This document shows positions 54,428 through 63,193 of a stretch of 64,000 bases of DNA, one piece after another. The stretch comes from Piscinibacter caeni (GTDB lineage: Bacteria > Pseudomonadota > Gammaproteobacteria > Burkholderiales > Burkholderiaceae_C): NCBI GenBank assembly GCA_003265685.1, contig QJOU01000001.1:124001-188000 (forward strand). Reading direction: 5' to 3'. Numbering within the stretch: position 1 is the stretch's first letter; each line of letters starts with the position of its first letter. The translations under genes and the position numbers were made by a program. The notes beneath the pieces are model-generated. The model was given only the letters and a program-made list of their open reading frames with translations, had not been told where the DNA came from and ran no database searches.

Positions 54428-55135
54428 TCAAGCGCCGCCGCGCGATGTCGCTCCCCGACCCAGCAGGTCGCGCTGGAAGTCGACCAGCGGACTGCTGCCG
54501 AGTTCGTCGCGCAGCGCCTGCCAGGCCGGGGCGTCGGCCTCGATCTGCGCGATCAGCCCCGCGTCCGCGTCGACGGCCTGCTCGGCACGGCCGCTGCGTG
54601 CGTCGACCCAGGCCAGCCTGAGCGTCGCGCCGGGCGGCGCGACCAGGCGCAGTTCCAGGCGGCCGGGCAGCGGGGCGCGCCCGAGCCGGCGCAGCACGGC
54701 GAGCTTGGCCAGCTCCAGCGTCGTGTCGTCGATGCCGGCCTGCGACGCCAGGAGCTTCTCGCGCAGCGCCGGCCAGCCGAACACCGTGCGCAGCGCGACC
54801 CCTTCGGCAAGTTCACGGGCCGCAACGCCGGCCTGCTCGCCGTAGGCGAGGTCGAAGGCCGCCTGGCTGGATGCCACGCAGGCGCGCCAGTCGACCCGCC
54901 GGTCCAGCGGCCAGACCGCGATGTACAGGTGCCGCCCGAGCTCGAGGTAGGCGAACTGCGGCTCGGCGCGGAACCGCGTGCCGCAGGACGGGCAGGTCTC
55001 GCGCTGGAAGCTGCCGTCGAGGATCGCCTCGCGCAGGTCGGGCCGCCGGTCGGCGTTGACGCTCGCGACCAGCTCGAACTCGACCGGCGTGGCACACGAC
55101 GGGCAGGCGAGGGTGACGGTCTGGAACAGCGACAT
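54428..55135 (-). CDS. CpXC domain protein
   Basis: A 235-residue protein with an N-terminal zinc-ribbon of the CpXC type: TLACPSCATPVEFELVASVN and RETCPSCGTRFRAEPQ supply four Cys. The remainder is an alpha/beta region (FAYLELGRHLYIAVWPLDRRVDW, then a helical part) without known function. It follows the large protease-like gene by 25 bp on the same strand, so they probably act together. A role as a cofactor or immunity factor is a guess. Confidence 0.75.
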   Translation of the reverse strand: MSLFQTVTLACPSCATPVEFELVASVNADRRPDLREAILDGSFQRETCPSCGTRFRAEPQFAYLELGRHLYIAVWPLDRRVDWRACVASSQAAFDLAYGEQAGVAARELAEGVALRTVFGWPALREKLLASQAGIDDTTLELAKLAVLRRLGRAPLPGRLELRLVAPPGATLRLAWVDARSGRAEQAVDADAGLIAQIEADAPAWQALRDELGSSPLVDFQRDLLGRGATSRGGA

Positions 55136-55160
55136 GACGGGCCGTGGCGCTCACACCTTC

Positions 55161-58073
55161 TCAAGGCGCGATCTTCTTCAGCCACTCGAGCGCCGGGTGG
55201 CGTGCGCCGAGCTTGCGGCTGCGGTAGCCGGCGTACAGCTCGGCGAACCACTCGCCGGGCGCGCGGAACTGGTAGCCGGTCAACCCCTTCTTGCGCTCGC
55301 TGGCCGGGTAGCTGACCCAGACGCGCGGGTAGGCCTCGTGGTAGATCGTGTCGCCGATCGTCAGCGTGTTGCAGGCGGCCTGGTCCTTGTAGACCTCCGC
55401 CCGGCCGGCCAGCTCGCGCCACTGCACGATGCCCTGGCGCAGGTCTTCCCAGGTGAGCCCGCCTGGCGCCGCGGCCTTCGGCTCCGGCGGCGGCGCGCTC
55501 GGCGTGTTCAGGATCAGGTCGAGCACGTACTGGCGTTGCTCCGCGGTCACGAAGCCGTAAGACGCGGCCACCGCGTCGGCGATCGGCTTCACCGCGGTGC
55601 CGTAGGTCTTCCAGTTGCCGTACTTGGGGTCCTGCTCGTGCCGCGTCATGAAGCGGTGCCGGTCGTCCAGGCCGTGCCCGGCCTCGTGCAGCGTGGCCCA
55701 GTTCAGGCGCTCGACCGGGTTGGTGTTGGCCGGCTGGAAGTCGCGCTCGACGGCGGGCAGCTGCGGCCGATTGGTGCCGCGCACCGTCAGGTCGGCGCCG
55801 AAGCGCTGCTTGTCGGCACCGCCGGCCGCGCTGCCGAGCGCGATGGTCGCCGCCTGCGCCTGGTACTCGTCGTCCGCCGAATCGGCGTCGGTGTGGGTCA
55901 CGCGGCGCAGGCTCGGGCCGGCCTGCACGTCCTGCGGCGGCAGCTTCGCCAGCGTCTGGCTGATCACCTTCAGTGCCCGGATCTCGCCGGCCTGCGGTGA
56001 CCACGCGTCGAGCGTGAACTCGAGCCCGTGGCGCGCCCGGGCGATGGCCGTCATGGCCTTGGCGCTGCCCTTCTCGGGGAAGTCGGCGATCAGCTTCTCG
56101 AGGGCTGCAGCCCCGCCGTTCTTCATCATCCGCTCGGCTGCCGCCGCCAGGGCCGGATCGTCGGGCTTGCTGGCCGACAGGCTGCGCACCGTGGCCTCGT
56201 CGATGCGCACCTTGATTGCGGCCAGTGCGCGGTTCGCCTCGGCGAAGCGCAGGGCGTCGGCCTGGGACAGCGCCGCCTTCGCCAGCGCGGCCAGCTGGGC
56301 GCGGAACTTCGGGTCGGCGACCGCCTTGACCAGGCCATCCACGTTGCGCGCCTCGGTGTCGAACCGGCGCCGTTCGACGGCCGCCTGCTCGACGAGGCCC
56401 GCCGCATCGTCGGCGCGCTGCAGCGCCGCCAGCGCGGCCGCCGCGTCCGGCAGCTTGATCCGGGCCCGCGCGTCGGCCAGCGCGGCATCGACCGGCGCGA
56501 GCCGGGCCTTCAGTGCGGCCGCGGACGGCAGGCTGTCGAGGGCCTTGCGGCGGGCCTCGCTCTTCGCCAGCGCCGCATCGAACTGGCCGTGCTGTACCTG
56601 GGCGCGGCGCGCTGCCGCGAGGTGCTGCGCCGCCTCGCCCAGCCGGGCCAGCGCCGTCTTGCCTTCGCCTTGCTTGAGCGCGGCATCGACCTGGCCGGCG
56701 CTCGACGCGAAGTGGCGCAGCTCGCCGGCGGCGTCGGCCGCGAAGGCGGTCTTGCCCGCCGCGTCGGCCTGGGCGCGCAGCGCGGTCAGGCTGTTCTGCA
56801 GGCCGGTGAGGTCGGTGGCGTTGCCGGCCAGCGCCTGTGCCTTCAGGATCGGCCCGCGGCTCAGCGCGAGGTCCTTCAGACGCGCCAGCTCGACGCTGGC
56901 GCGCGCCACGCCGTCGTGCCCGGCACTGTAGCCCGCCGCCAGGTCACCGCCGGCCTCGGCGCGGGCCACCATCGCCGCCGAGTCGGCGAGCAGCTTGTCG
57001 ATCGCGGCGCGCTCTGTGGCGAGCGACTTGGCGGCGGGATCCTTGGCCAGTGTCGCGGCATCGCGCAGCGCGGCGGCGCGCAGCTGATCGTAGGAGGCGA
57101 CCCAGGACGAGATCGAGAGCCAGACCTCGCCGCGTTCGGCCGCCTGCTGCAGCAGGCGCATCGCCTCGTCGAAGCCCATCTCGGCCGGCGTGGCCAGCGT
57201 GTCCGCACGGCTCAGCAGCGCCTGCAGCGGCGCGGCGCGGGGGCCCATGCGGGGCACGGCCTTGAGGCGGTCCAGCGTGTCGGCGGTCTTGCGCCGCTGC
57301 GCGTCGAAGGCCTCGCGGCGCTCCATCATGTGGGCGGTCGGCGCGAGGGTGCCGAGCGCCCGCCTGGCGGCCATCACCACCAGGCCCCAGGTGTTGCTGG
57401 AGACCGCGCCGTCCATCTGCACGATCAGCCTGTCGACCTGGGCCAGGTCGGCCGCCGCGAAGTTGCGCAGCGGCGCGCCCTTGGCCTGCAGCGCCGCGCG
57501 CACCCGCTTGACCTCGTCGACCAGCGGCTGCAGCAGCTGGCGCAGCAGCACGATGGATTTCTTCAGCTCCTCGATGCCGGAGATCGGCTTGGGCGGCGTG
57601 CCGTAGGCGATCTTGTCGATGCGCTTGAGCTCGTCATCGACCACCTGCTGCAGCTTCGGGTCCTCGATGCCCTTCAGCGCCTGGCTCATCGCGTCGAGCG
57701 TGGCGCGCGCCTTGACGTACTCGATGAAGTAGTTCGCCAGGTTCTGGGTCGCGGCGAGCTTCTCGCTCGCCTGCCGGAGCCACTCGCTCGCCGCCGTGGG
57801 GTCGCCCCGGCGCGCGGCCTCGCGGCCCTTGTCCAGCAGGCCCGCGACCTCGCCGATCTGCGCCTGCACGCGGGCCTGCTGCGGGTGGCGCCGCAGCGCG
57901 TCGAGCCGGGCGCGCACCGGCGCGCTGGCGTCCGCGTAGTCGTGGTCCGGATCGCCCGGGCCCGCATCGGCGACACGCACCGGCCGCGGACTGTGCGCGG
58001 CGGCGCCGCCGATGCCGGCAGGCGCACGCTGGCGTGTCGGCAGCAGTCCGAGCGCTTCGAGCAGTCGTCCCAC
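55161..58073 (-). CDS. Large Ala-rich helical protein with C-terminal lethal-factor-like metalloprotease motif
   Basis: A 970-residue protein. Residues 1-700 are Ala/Leu-rich helical segments of about 80-90 residues that look like diverged repeats (for example LARLGEAAQHLAAARRAQVQ and DAAAALAALQRADDAAGLVEQA). The C-terminus contains NWATLHEAGHGLDDRHRFM (HExxH at about 794) and EWFAELYAGYRSRKLG (about 943), the two zinc-binding motifs of ATLF-type proteases. GTG at 58073 is chosen because GGAG lies 5 bases upstream; a GTG at 58124 is possible. No signal peptide. Substrate unknown; an effector is one possibility. Confidence 0.72.
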   Translation of the reverse strand: MGRLLEALGLLPTRQRAPAGIGGAAAHSPRPVRVADAGPGDPDHDYADASAPVRARLDALRRHPQQARVQAQIGEVAGLLDKGREAARRGDPTAASEWLRQASEKLAATQNLANYFIEYVKARATLDAMSQALKGIEDPKLQQVVDDELKRIDKIAYGTPPKPISGIEELKKSIVLLRQLLQPLVDEVKRVRAALQAKGAPLRNFAAADLAQVDRLIVQMDGAVSSNTWGLVVMAARRALGTLAPTAHMMERREAFDAQRRKTADTLDRLKAVPRMGPRAAPLQALLSRADTLATPAEMGFDEAMRLLQQAAERGEVWLSISSWVASYDQLRAAALRDAATLAKDPAAKSLATERAAIDKLLADSAAMVARAEAGGDLAAGYSAGHDGVARASVELARLKDLALSRGPILKAQALAGNATDLTGLQNSLTALRAQADAAGKTAFAADAAGELRHFASSAGQVDAALKQGEGKTALARLGEAAQHLAAARRAQVQHGQFDAALAKSEARRKALDSLPSAAALKARLAPVDAALADARARIKLPDAAAALAALQRADDAAGLVEQAAVERRRFDTEARNVDGLVKAVADPKFRAQLAALAKAALSQADALRFAEANRALAAIKVRIDEATVRSLSASKPDDPALAAAAERMMKNGGAAALEKLIADFPEKGSAKAMTAIARARHGLEFTLDAWSPQAGEIRALKVISQTLAKLPPQDVQAGPSLRRVTHTDADSADDEYQAQAATIALGSAAGGADKQRFGADLTVRGTNRPQLPAVERDFQPANTNPVERLNWATLHEAGHGLDDRHRFMTRHEQDPKYGNWKTYGTAVKPIADAVAASYGFVTAEQRQYVLDLILNTPSAPPPEPKAAAPGGLTWEDLRQGIVQWRELAGRAEVYKDQAACNTLTIGDTIYHEAYPRVWVSYPASERKKGLTGYQFRAPGEWFAELYAGYRSRKLGARHPALEWLKKIAP

Positions 58074-58147
58074 GTGGACTCCCGGTGGCAGACGGCCCAC
58101 TGTAGCGAGGCAGCCCCGCGGCACATCCCTAGCTCAGGCGCCGCGGG

Positions 58148-58672
58148 TCATTGCTCCAGGCGCAGGATCTCGAGCTGCTCGGGCACCGTCTCGAAAGTGC
58201 CGGTGCCGGCGGGCATCTGCATCAGCGGCTTGCCCTCGCCGTCGAGCAGCCAGACGCTCGGGTAGACCAGCTGGCGCACGCGCTCGTCGCCGATCTTCTT
58301 CATGAACTCGGTGTAGCCCCAGCTCTGCGTGCCGATGCGAAAGCGCAGCCGGTCGGCCTGCACCTTCAGGCTGCTGCGCAGGTCGTAGAGCAGCCAGTCC
58401 TTCTGGAAGTGGGGCAGCAGCGCGTCGACGTTCTTGTCGAGGAAGGCCTCGTACTTGCGGCAGAACGGGCAGTCGTTCGCGCCCAGGTAGACGTAGAGCT
58501 TCTTCTTCTCCGCCCGCGCGCGGGCGAGCGCCGGGCCGAGGTCGAACTCGTACTGCTCGGGCAGCCCCTGCGGCTGCACGACGGTGGCGCCGTAGCGCGG
58601 CGGCAGGCCGATCGCCCAGGCCGCGCCGGCCGCCAGCAGCAGCGGCACGGCGAGCGCGGCGCGGCGCCTCAT
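58148..58672 (-). CDS. Exported thioredoxin-like protein (SoxW type)
   Basis: A 174-residue thioredoxin-fold protein with signal peptide (MRRRAALAVPLLLAAGAAWA) and the redox motif ANDCPFCRKYE (Cys 68 and 71). It ends with a LVYPSVWLLDGEGKPL strand including the cis-Pro region. In Sox systems SoxW keeps the carrier protein reduced; here it would act on the SoxYZ-like proteins encoded upstream. ATG overlaps the upstream stop by 4 bp. Confidence 0.82.
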   Translation of the reverse strand: MRRRAALAVPLLLAAGAAWAIGLPPRYGATVVQPQGLPEQYEFDLGPALARARAEKKKLYVYLGANDCPFCRKYEAFLDKNVDALLPHFQKDWLLYDLRSSLKVQADRLRFRIGTQSWGYTEFMKKIGDERVRQLVYPSVWLLDGEGKPLMQMPAGTGTFETVPEQLEILRLEQ

Positions 58673-59496
58673 GAGGAGGCCGAGACCATCAGCGTGCCGA
58701 CGAAATGGCCGTCCTTCGAATCGGTCACCTCGGCGCGCAGCTCGCCGTCGCCGTGCGGAACGAAGTTGAAGCGCAGCGTCGGGTTCTCGCTGACCGAGAA
58801 GTCGAGCTCGGCGTCGAACACCTTGCGCTGGGCATAGCTGACCTTGATCGAGCGCACGAAGTGCGGCGGGATGTACATCACCGTCTGCTGGTTCAGCTCG
58901 AATCCGGTGTCGTTCGGGTGCACCACGGTCACGTCGGCCGGCGTGGGCTGCTCGAGCTTCACGCCGGCGGGCAGCTTGAACATCGTGCGGCCGATCAGGT
59001 GCAGCGCCTCGCGGTTGGGCGGCGCGGAGCAGCCGCCGGAGGTCTTCACGTAGCGCGAATCGGTGTGCAGCGAGCCGTCGCTCAGCTCGCCGACCACGCG
59101 CACGTGGCTGTACTCGTCCACGCGCAGCCGGGTCTCGAAGTCGGCCTGGCCGATCTCGGTGGTCAGGTCCAGTACCGCGGCCACCGGCGAGGGGTTCTTG
59201 TCCACCACGACCCACAGCCGCTTGACGTAGCGCTCGGGCCGCTGCGCCAGCAGCGAGGTGATCTTCACCGGTACCGAGGCGCCGTAGGCGGCGCGCAGCG
59301 GCGCGGCGACCTGGATCACGTCGCGCCCGGCGCGCAGCGGGCGGCCGGGGAAGAGCCGCGCCGACAGCTTGTCCCATTCGGGCGAGGAATCCTCGTGGCG
59401 GGCCGAGGGCAGGCCGCCTTCGGCCGCCCAGGCCGGCAGCGTGACGGCGGCCAGGCCGGCGAGGGCGTGGCGGCGGGACAGGCGCAGCGGTTTCAT
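58669..59496 (-). CDS. Quinoprotein-associated SoxYZ-like carrier, copy 1
   Basis: A 275-residue fused SoxY-SoxZ-like protein. The N-terminus has an apparent Tat signal (LSRRHALAGLAAVTLPAWA). The SoxY part (about 45-165) ends near KTSGGCSAPPN, whose single Cys 156 corresponds to the substrate-carrying Cys; the SoxZ part (about 170-275) includes IPPHFVRSIKVSYAQRKVFDAELDFSVSENPTLRF. This fused form occurs next to PQQ enzymes rather than thiosulfate oxidation. Its cargo is unknown. Paralogous to the protein at 61975. Confidence 0.83.
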   Translation of the reverse strand: MKPLRLSRRHALAGLAAVTLPAWAAEGGLPSARHEDSSPEWDKLSARLFPGRPLRAGRDVIQVAAPLRAAYGASVPVKITSLLAQRPERYVKRLWVVVDKNPSPVAAVLDLTTEIGQADFETRLRVDEYSHVRVVGELSDGSLHTDSRYVKTSGGCSAPPNREALHLIGRTMFKLPAGVKLEQPTPADVTVVHPNDTGFELNQQTVMYIPPHFVRSIKVSYAQRKVFDAELDFSVSENPTLRFNFVPHGDGELRAEVTDSKDGHFVGTLMVSASS

Positions 59497-60464
59497 CGTG
59501 ACGGCTCCGACTTGAAGATCAGCTCGCGTTCGAAGCGCAGGAACGCGACCGAGGCGTTGCGGCGGTGAATGATCTCGTATTGATCCCAGGCTTCATAGTC
59601 TGGCAGATCCGCAGCGTCAGCCACGTTGATCAGCGACGCACCCGATTCGACCAGCGCGCGGGTCTTCTTCTCCAGGGCCGCCAAGTAGGTCTGGACGGCG
59701 CCGATGGCGGCGCCGGGCTCGGACAGCGGGCCGTGCCCGGGCACGACCCGCCGCGCGCCGACCTCGCGCAGCCCGGCCAGCGCCCGGTGCCAGCCGGGCA
59801 GCTCGCTGTCCTGGATGTCGGGCACGCGTCGAACGTCCAGCAGGCCGCCGGCGAACAGCACCCCGCTTTGTACGTCGAGCACCGCGATGTCGCCCGGGCC
59901 GCTCGAGTGACCGAAGTACAGCACCCGCACCGGTCGGCCGATCAGGTCCAGCGTCTGCGCGGCGTCGAAAGTACGGTCGGGCTTGTAGACGTGGCTGCCC
60001 TGCATGGCCGGCTCGCCGGCGACCTGGCGCAGCGTCTTCAGGCAGGTCTCGCAGCGCGAGGCCATCAGGCGCGCGCTGCGCTCGTGCATCGCCACCGGGA
60101 TGCCGCGCGACTGGAAGGCCGTGCCGCCGAACAGGAACTCCGGCCGCACGTGGGTCACCAGCGCGAGCCGCACGGGCTGGTCGGTCACGCTGGCGATCGC
60201 CTCGAGCAGCGCCTGGCCGTGCGCATGCGAGGTGCCGGTGTCCACCACGATCACGCCCTGCGGCCCGACGATGAAGCCGCTGTTGCCGATGCGCCCGAGG
60301 TTGGCCGCGTCGGCTGCGCCGGCGCTGCCTTCGAACATGTAGACGCCGGGCGCGAGCGCGACCGGCCGCGGCCCGCGCGGCGTCACGCTCGCGCAGCCGC
60401 CCAGCGCGGCCAGCAGGCCGAGGCCGAGCAGTGCCGTCCAGGCACGCCACCAGGTGCTGATCAC
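59493..60464 (-). CDS. Quinoprotein-system metallo-beta-lactamase-fold lipoprotein (SoxH-related) with altered metal motif
   Basis: A 323-residue lipoprotein (lipobox LGGC, Cys 24). The fold is recognisable: VIVVDTGTSHAHGQALLEAI, VLYFGHSSGPGDIAVLD, GVLFAGGLLDVRRVPDIQD and RRVVPGHGPLSEPG. The motif that binds zinc, usually HxHxDH after ALVT, reads HVRPEF (105-110), so two or three ligands are lost. A CETC pair at about 138-141 is extra. It overlaps copy 1 of the SoxYZ-like gene by 4 bp. The change may mean a non-hydrolytic role. Confidence 0.8.
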   Translation of the reverse strand: MISTWWRAWTALLGLGLLAALGGCASVTPRGPRPVALAPGVYMFEGSAGAADAANLGRIGNSGFIVGPQGVIVVDTGTSHAHGQALLEAIASVTDQPVRLALVTHVRPEFLFGGTAFQSRGIPVAMHERSARLMASRCETCLKTLRQVAGEPAMQGSHVYKPDRTFDAAQTLDLIGRPVRVLYFGHSSGPGDIAVLDVQSGVLFAGGLLDVRRVPDIQDSELPGWHRALAGLREVGARRVVPGHGPLSEPGAAIGAVQTYLAALEKKTRALVESGASLINVADAADLPDYEAWDQYEIIHRRNASVAFLRFERELIFKSEPSR

Positions 60465-60471
60465 GGCGCGC

Positions 60472-61002
60472 CTACTTGCCTTCGACGATCTTCTTCAGGT
60501 TCGCCAGGCCCGACTGGTAGACGCCGGTGATGGCGGCCACCGCGGCCTCGTCGTTCTGGTCCGGCGGCGGGTCGTTGTTCGGGTAGCCGCGGTAGAAGGC
60601 GCCGCGCCACTCGACGACGGCCTTGTTGCCGTCGGCCTTGACGCTGATCGTCGAGGTGTAGTTCGTTACCGGCAGCGCGCCGCCGTCCTTGGCGCGGTAG
60701 CTGTAGCGCATCTTCGCGTCGTCCCAGGCCTCCAGCGTCTCGGTCAGCTTGCCGCCGTTCTTCAGCTCGAGCTGGCGCACCGAACCCTCCTCGTTGCCCT
60801 TGTCGGCCGGGCTCCTTGCGACGGCGGGGTGCCAGTCCTTCAGCGCGTCGAAGTTGCGGATCTTCGCCCACACGGCGGCGGCGGGCGCGTCGATCGTCAC
60901 GGTCTCGGTCACCTTCTGGCGCGTCGGGCCGTGGGCCAGCGCGCCGGCGGCCGCCAGGCCGAGCGCGGCGGCCAGCAGCGTGCGGCGGGTGGAAAGCATC
61001 AT
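60472..61002 (-). CDS. Exported SRPBCC (START-like) protein
   Basis: A 176-residue protein with a signal peptide (STRRTLLAAALGLAAAGALAHG) and the SRPBCC fold: VTETVTIDAPAAAVWAKIRNFDALKDWHPAV, LTETLEAWDDAKMRYSYR and a C-terminal helix AVAAITGVYQSGLANLKKIVEG. The fold has a hydrophobic ligand pocket, so it may bind a small molecule such as a quinone in the periplasm. It lies 7 bp upstream of the SoxH-like gene. Confidence 0.8.
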   Translation of the reverse strand: MMLSTRRTLLAAALGLAAAGALAHGPTRQKVTETVTIDAPAAAVWAKIRNFDALKDWHPAVARSPADKGNEEGSVRQLELKNGGKLTETLEAWDDAKMRYSYRAKDGGALPVTNYTSTISVKADGNKAVVEWRGAFYRGYPNNDPPPDQNDEAAVAAITGVYQSGLANLKKIVEGK

Positions 61003-61030
61003 CGGGAGTCTCCGGGGTGGTTGATGGGGT

Positions 61031-61978
61031 TCATTCGGGCGCGCCGATGAAGGCGCCGAAGCCGCGGCTGTTGCGACCGGTCGGAATGCGCTCGAGCGCG
61101 CGGCCGCTGGCCGCGTCGAGCACGCTGACCTCGTCGTCCATCCAGTTGACGACGTAGACGCGCTCGCCGTGCGCCGCGATGCCCTCCGGGTAGCCGAAGC
61201 CGGGCAGGGTCTTGAGCACGCGCAGGCTGTCCGCGTCGAGCACGCTGACGCTGTCGGCATGCTGGTTGGTGACGTACAGCAGCCGGTCGCCGTCGGCCAG
61301 CGCGGCGCCGTAGGGTGCCTTGCCGACCTTGACGGTGTGCGTCACGCGCAGCGTCGGCAGGTCGATCGCGCTCAGGTCGTCGCTCTGCACGTTCAGCGCG
61401 AATAGCCGCCGGCGCGGCGCATCCAGCAGCAACGCGAACGGGTGCGTGCCGACCGCCACGCGCGCGCGGACGCGTCGCTCGACCAGGTCGACCAGCGCGA
61501 CGCTGTCGTCGTCGCGCTCGGCCACGTAGACGGTGCGGCCGTCCGGGTCGACGGCTACACCGGCCGGCGCGCGGCCGACAGCGATCTCCAGCGGCGGCTC
61601 GGCCGGGCGCCCCGCGTCGATCGCCAGCAGCCGGTTGCGGTACCAGTCCGCCACGAACACGGTGCGGCCGTCGGCCGACGCGCCGATGCCCACCGGCCCG
61701 GCGCCGGCCGGCAGCGTGTCGACCACGCGCTGCGTGCGCATGTCGATCACCGAGACGGTCTTGTCGTCCGGGTTCGAGACGTACACGCGGCCGGCCCGGC
61801 TGGCCGCCACCACGCCGGCCGGCGAGCGCCCGACCGGCACCGTGGCCACGACGGCATCCCGCGCCAGGTCGATCACCGACACGTCGTGGCTGCCCTGGTT
61901 GGTGATGTAGGCGAATGGCGCAGCCTGTGCCGCCGCCGCGCCCATCAGCAGCGCGAGCGCCGCGGCGTGCCGGCTCAT
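61031..61978 (-). CDS. YVTN-family beta-propeller protein, PQQ-associated
   Basis: A 315-residue exported protein with signal peptide (SRHAAALALLMGAAAAQAA) and repeated blades of about 42 residues: FAYITNQGSHDVSVIDL, VYVSNPDDKTVSVIDM, VFVADWYRNRLLAID, VYVAERDDDSVALVDL, LFALNVQSDDLSAIDL, LYVTNQHADSVSVLD and VYVVNWMDDEVSVLD. Seven blades make a complete propeller. Relatives accompany PQQ dehydrogenases and may scaffold them. The ATG overlaps the second SoxYZ-like gene. Confidence 0.85.
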   Translation of the reverse strand: MSRHAAALALLMGAAAAQAAPFAYITNQGSHDVSVIDLARDAVVATVPVGRSPAGVVAASRAGRVYVSNPDDKTVSVIDMRTQRVVDTLPAGAGPVGIGASADGRTVFVADWYRNRLLAIDAGRPAEPPLEIAVGRAPAGVAVDPDGRTVYVAERDDDSVALVDLVERRVRARVAVGTHPFALLLDAPRRRLFALNVQSDDLSAIDLPTLRVTHTVKVGKAPYGAALADGDRLLYVTNQHADSVSVLDADSLRVLKTLPGFGYPEGIAAHGERVYVVNWMDDEVSVLDAASGRALERIPTGRNSRGFGAFIGAPE

Positions 61979-62808
61979 CGCGGGTTGTCGCGCAGCGCCT
62001 GGGCGGCGACGAAGCGCAGGTCCTTGGAGTCGACCACTGTGGCGCGCAGTTCGCCGCCGCCGCCCTGCGGCAGGAAGTAGAAGCGGAAGTTCGGGTTCTC
62101 GCTCATCGAGAAGTCGACGTCGGCCGAGAGCACCGGCCGGCCGGCGTAGCTCACGTCGATCTTGCGCACGTAGTGCGCCGGGGTGTACTGGCGCGTGGCC
62201 TGGTCCATCGCCAGGCCGGAGTGGTTCGGGTGCTCGATGGCGAGCTGCGCCAGCACCGGCTCCTTGCCCTTCAGGTCGCCCTCGACCCGGAAGCGCATCT
62301 GCCCGAGCGTGGCCTGCGCCGCCGCGGCGTCCGAGCCGGCCGGTGCCGAGCAGCCGCCCGAGGCCTTGACGAAGCGCGTCACCATGTGCAGCTTGCCGTC
62401 GCTCGTCTCGGCGATCGCGCGCACATGCGAGTAGGCGTCGACGCGCACGCGGGTCTCGATGTCGGCGCGCCCGCTGTCGGGCGTGAACGAGAAGATGCCC
62501 GAGATCGGCGACGGGTTGGCGTCGATGATCAGGTACAGCTTGCTGATGTACCAGGCCGCGCCGGCCGGCACGCGGGTGCGGATCGCGATCGGCACCACCG
62601 CCGCGTCCACGGCCCGTACCGGCGCCTCGAGCTTGAGCAGCTCGGGCGCGGCCGGCTGGACCGGCCGGTTCTCGAACAGGCTGGCGCGCACCTTCTGCCA
62701 CACCGGGCTGGCGGCCGGGTCGTCGCCGGGCTGCAGCGTGGCGGCCGACGCGGCAGCGGCCAGCAGGGCGGCCGGCAGGGCGAGCAGGAAGCGGCGCAGC
62801 GTGTCCAT
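61975..62808 (-). CDS. Quinoprotein-associated SoxYZ-like carrier, copy 2
   Basis: A 277-residue paralogue of the protein at 58669, with a Sec signal (RRFLLALPAALLAAAASAA), SoxY-like part ending KASGGCSAPAG (Cys 153) and SoxZ-like part with YTPAHYVRKIDVSYAGRPVLSADVDFSMSENPNFRF. The two share the same architecture and motif spacing but differ in export signal, one Tat-like and one Sec. It overlaps the propeller gene by 4 bp and follows the small Cys protein by 8 bp. Confidence 0.83.
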   Translation of the reverse strand: MDTLRRFLLALPAALLAAAASAATLQPGDDPAASPVWQKVRASLFENRPVQPAAPELLKLEAPVRAVDAAVVPIAIRTRVPAGAAWYISKLYLIIDANPSPISGIFSFTPDSGRADIETRVRVDAYSHVRAIAETSDGKLHMVTRFVKASGGCSAPAGSDAAAAQATLGQMRFRVEGDLKGKEPVLAQLAIEHPNHSGLAMDQATRQYTPAHYVRKIDVSYAGRPVLSADVDFSMSENPNFRFYFLPQGGGGELRATVVDSKDLRFVAAQALRDNPR

Positions 62809-62816
62809 CGCGGCCC

Positions 62817-63176
62817 CTACTGCGGCGCGCCGATGAAGCAGGCCTTCTTCACCTTGGCCTGCAGGTTGCGCCAGCGGCTGAGCTGGGGCTTGACGGTCTC
62901 GTTGTCGCGCAGTTCGCTGCCGCGCTCGCCGCCGATCGAGATCGCCTTGACCACCGTGGTCATCTCGACGTAGTCGTCGAACTTGACCTCCGCGGCGACG
63001 CGGTCGGCCGCGCAGGAGCACTTGTTGACCATCTCGAAGTTCGGGCCGGGATGATCGCGCATGCACTCCTGCACGTAGAGCACGCGGTCGACGGTCGGGA
63101 AATCGTTGGCCTGCGCGAGGGCGGACAGCGCCAGCAGTCCGCCTGCGGCGAAGGCGAGGCGCGGGGCAAGTTTCAT
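62817..63176 (-). CDS. Small exported Cys-containing protein of the quinoprotein operon
   Basis: A 119-residue protein with signal peptide MKLAPRLAFAAGGLLALSALA and a short mature domain with four Cys (YVQECMRDHPGPNFEMVNKC, then SCAADR, and KKACFIG). The spacing suggests two disulfides. No domain is recognised. It is cotranscribed with the SoxYZ-like genes and could be a redox partner of the thioredoxin-like protein; that is inference from context. Confidence 0.72.
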   Translation of the reverse strand: MKLAPRLAFAAGGLLALSALAQANDFPTVDRVLYVQECMRDHPGPNFEMVNKCSCAADRVAAEVKFDDYVEMTTVVKAISIGGERGSELRDNETVKPQLSRWRNLQAKVKKACFIGAPQ

Positions 63177-63193
63177 GGGGCTCTTCTCGGGGG

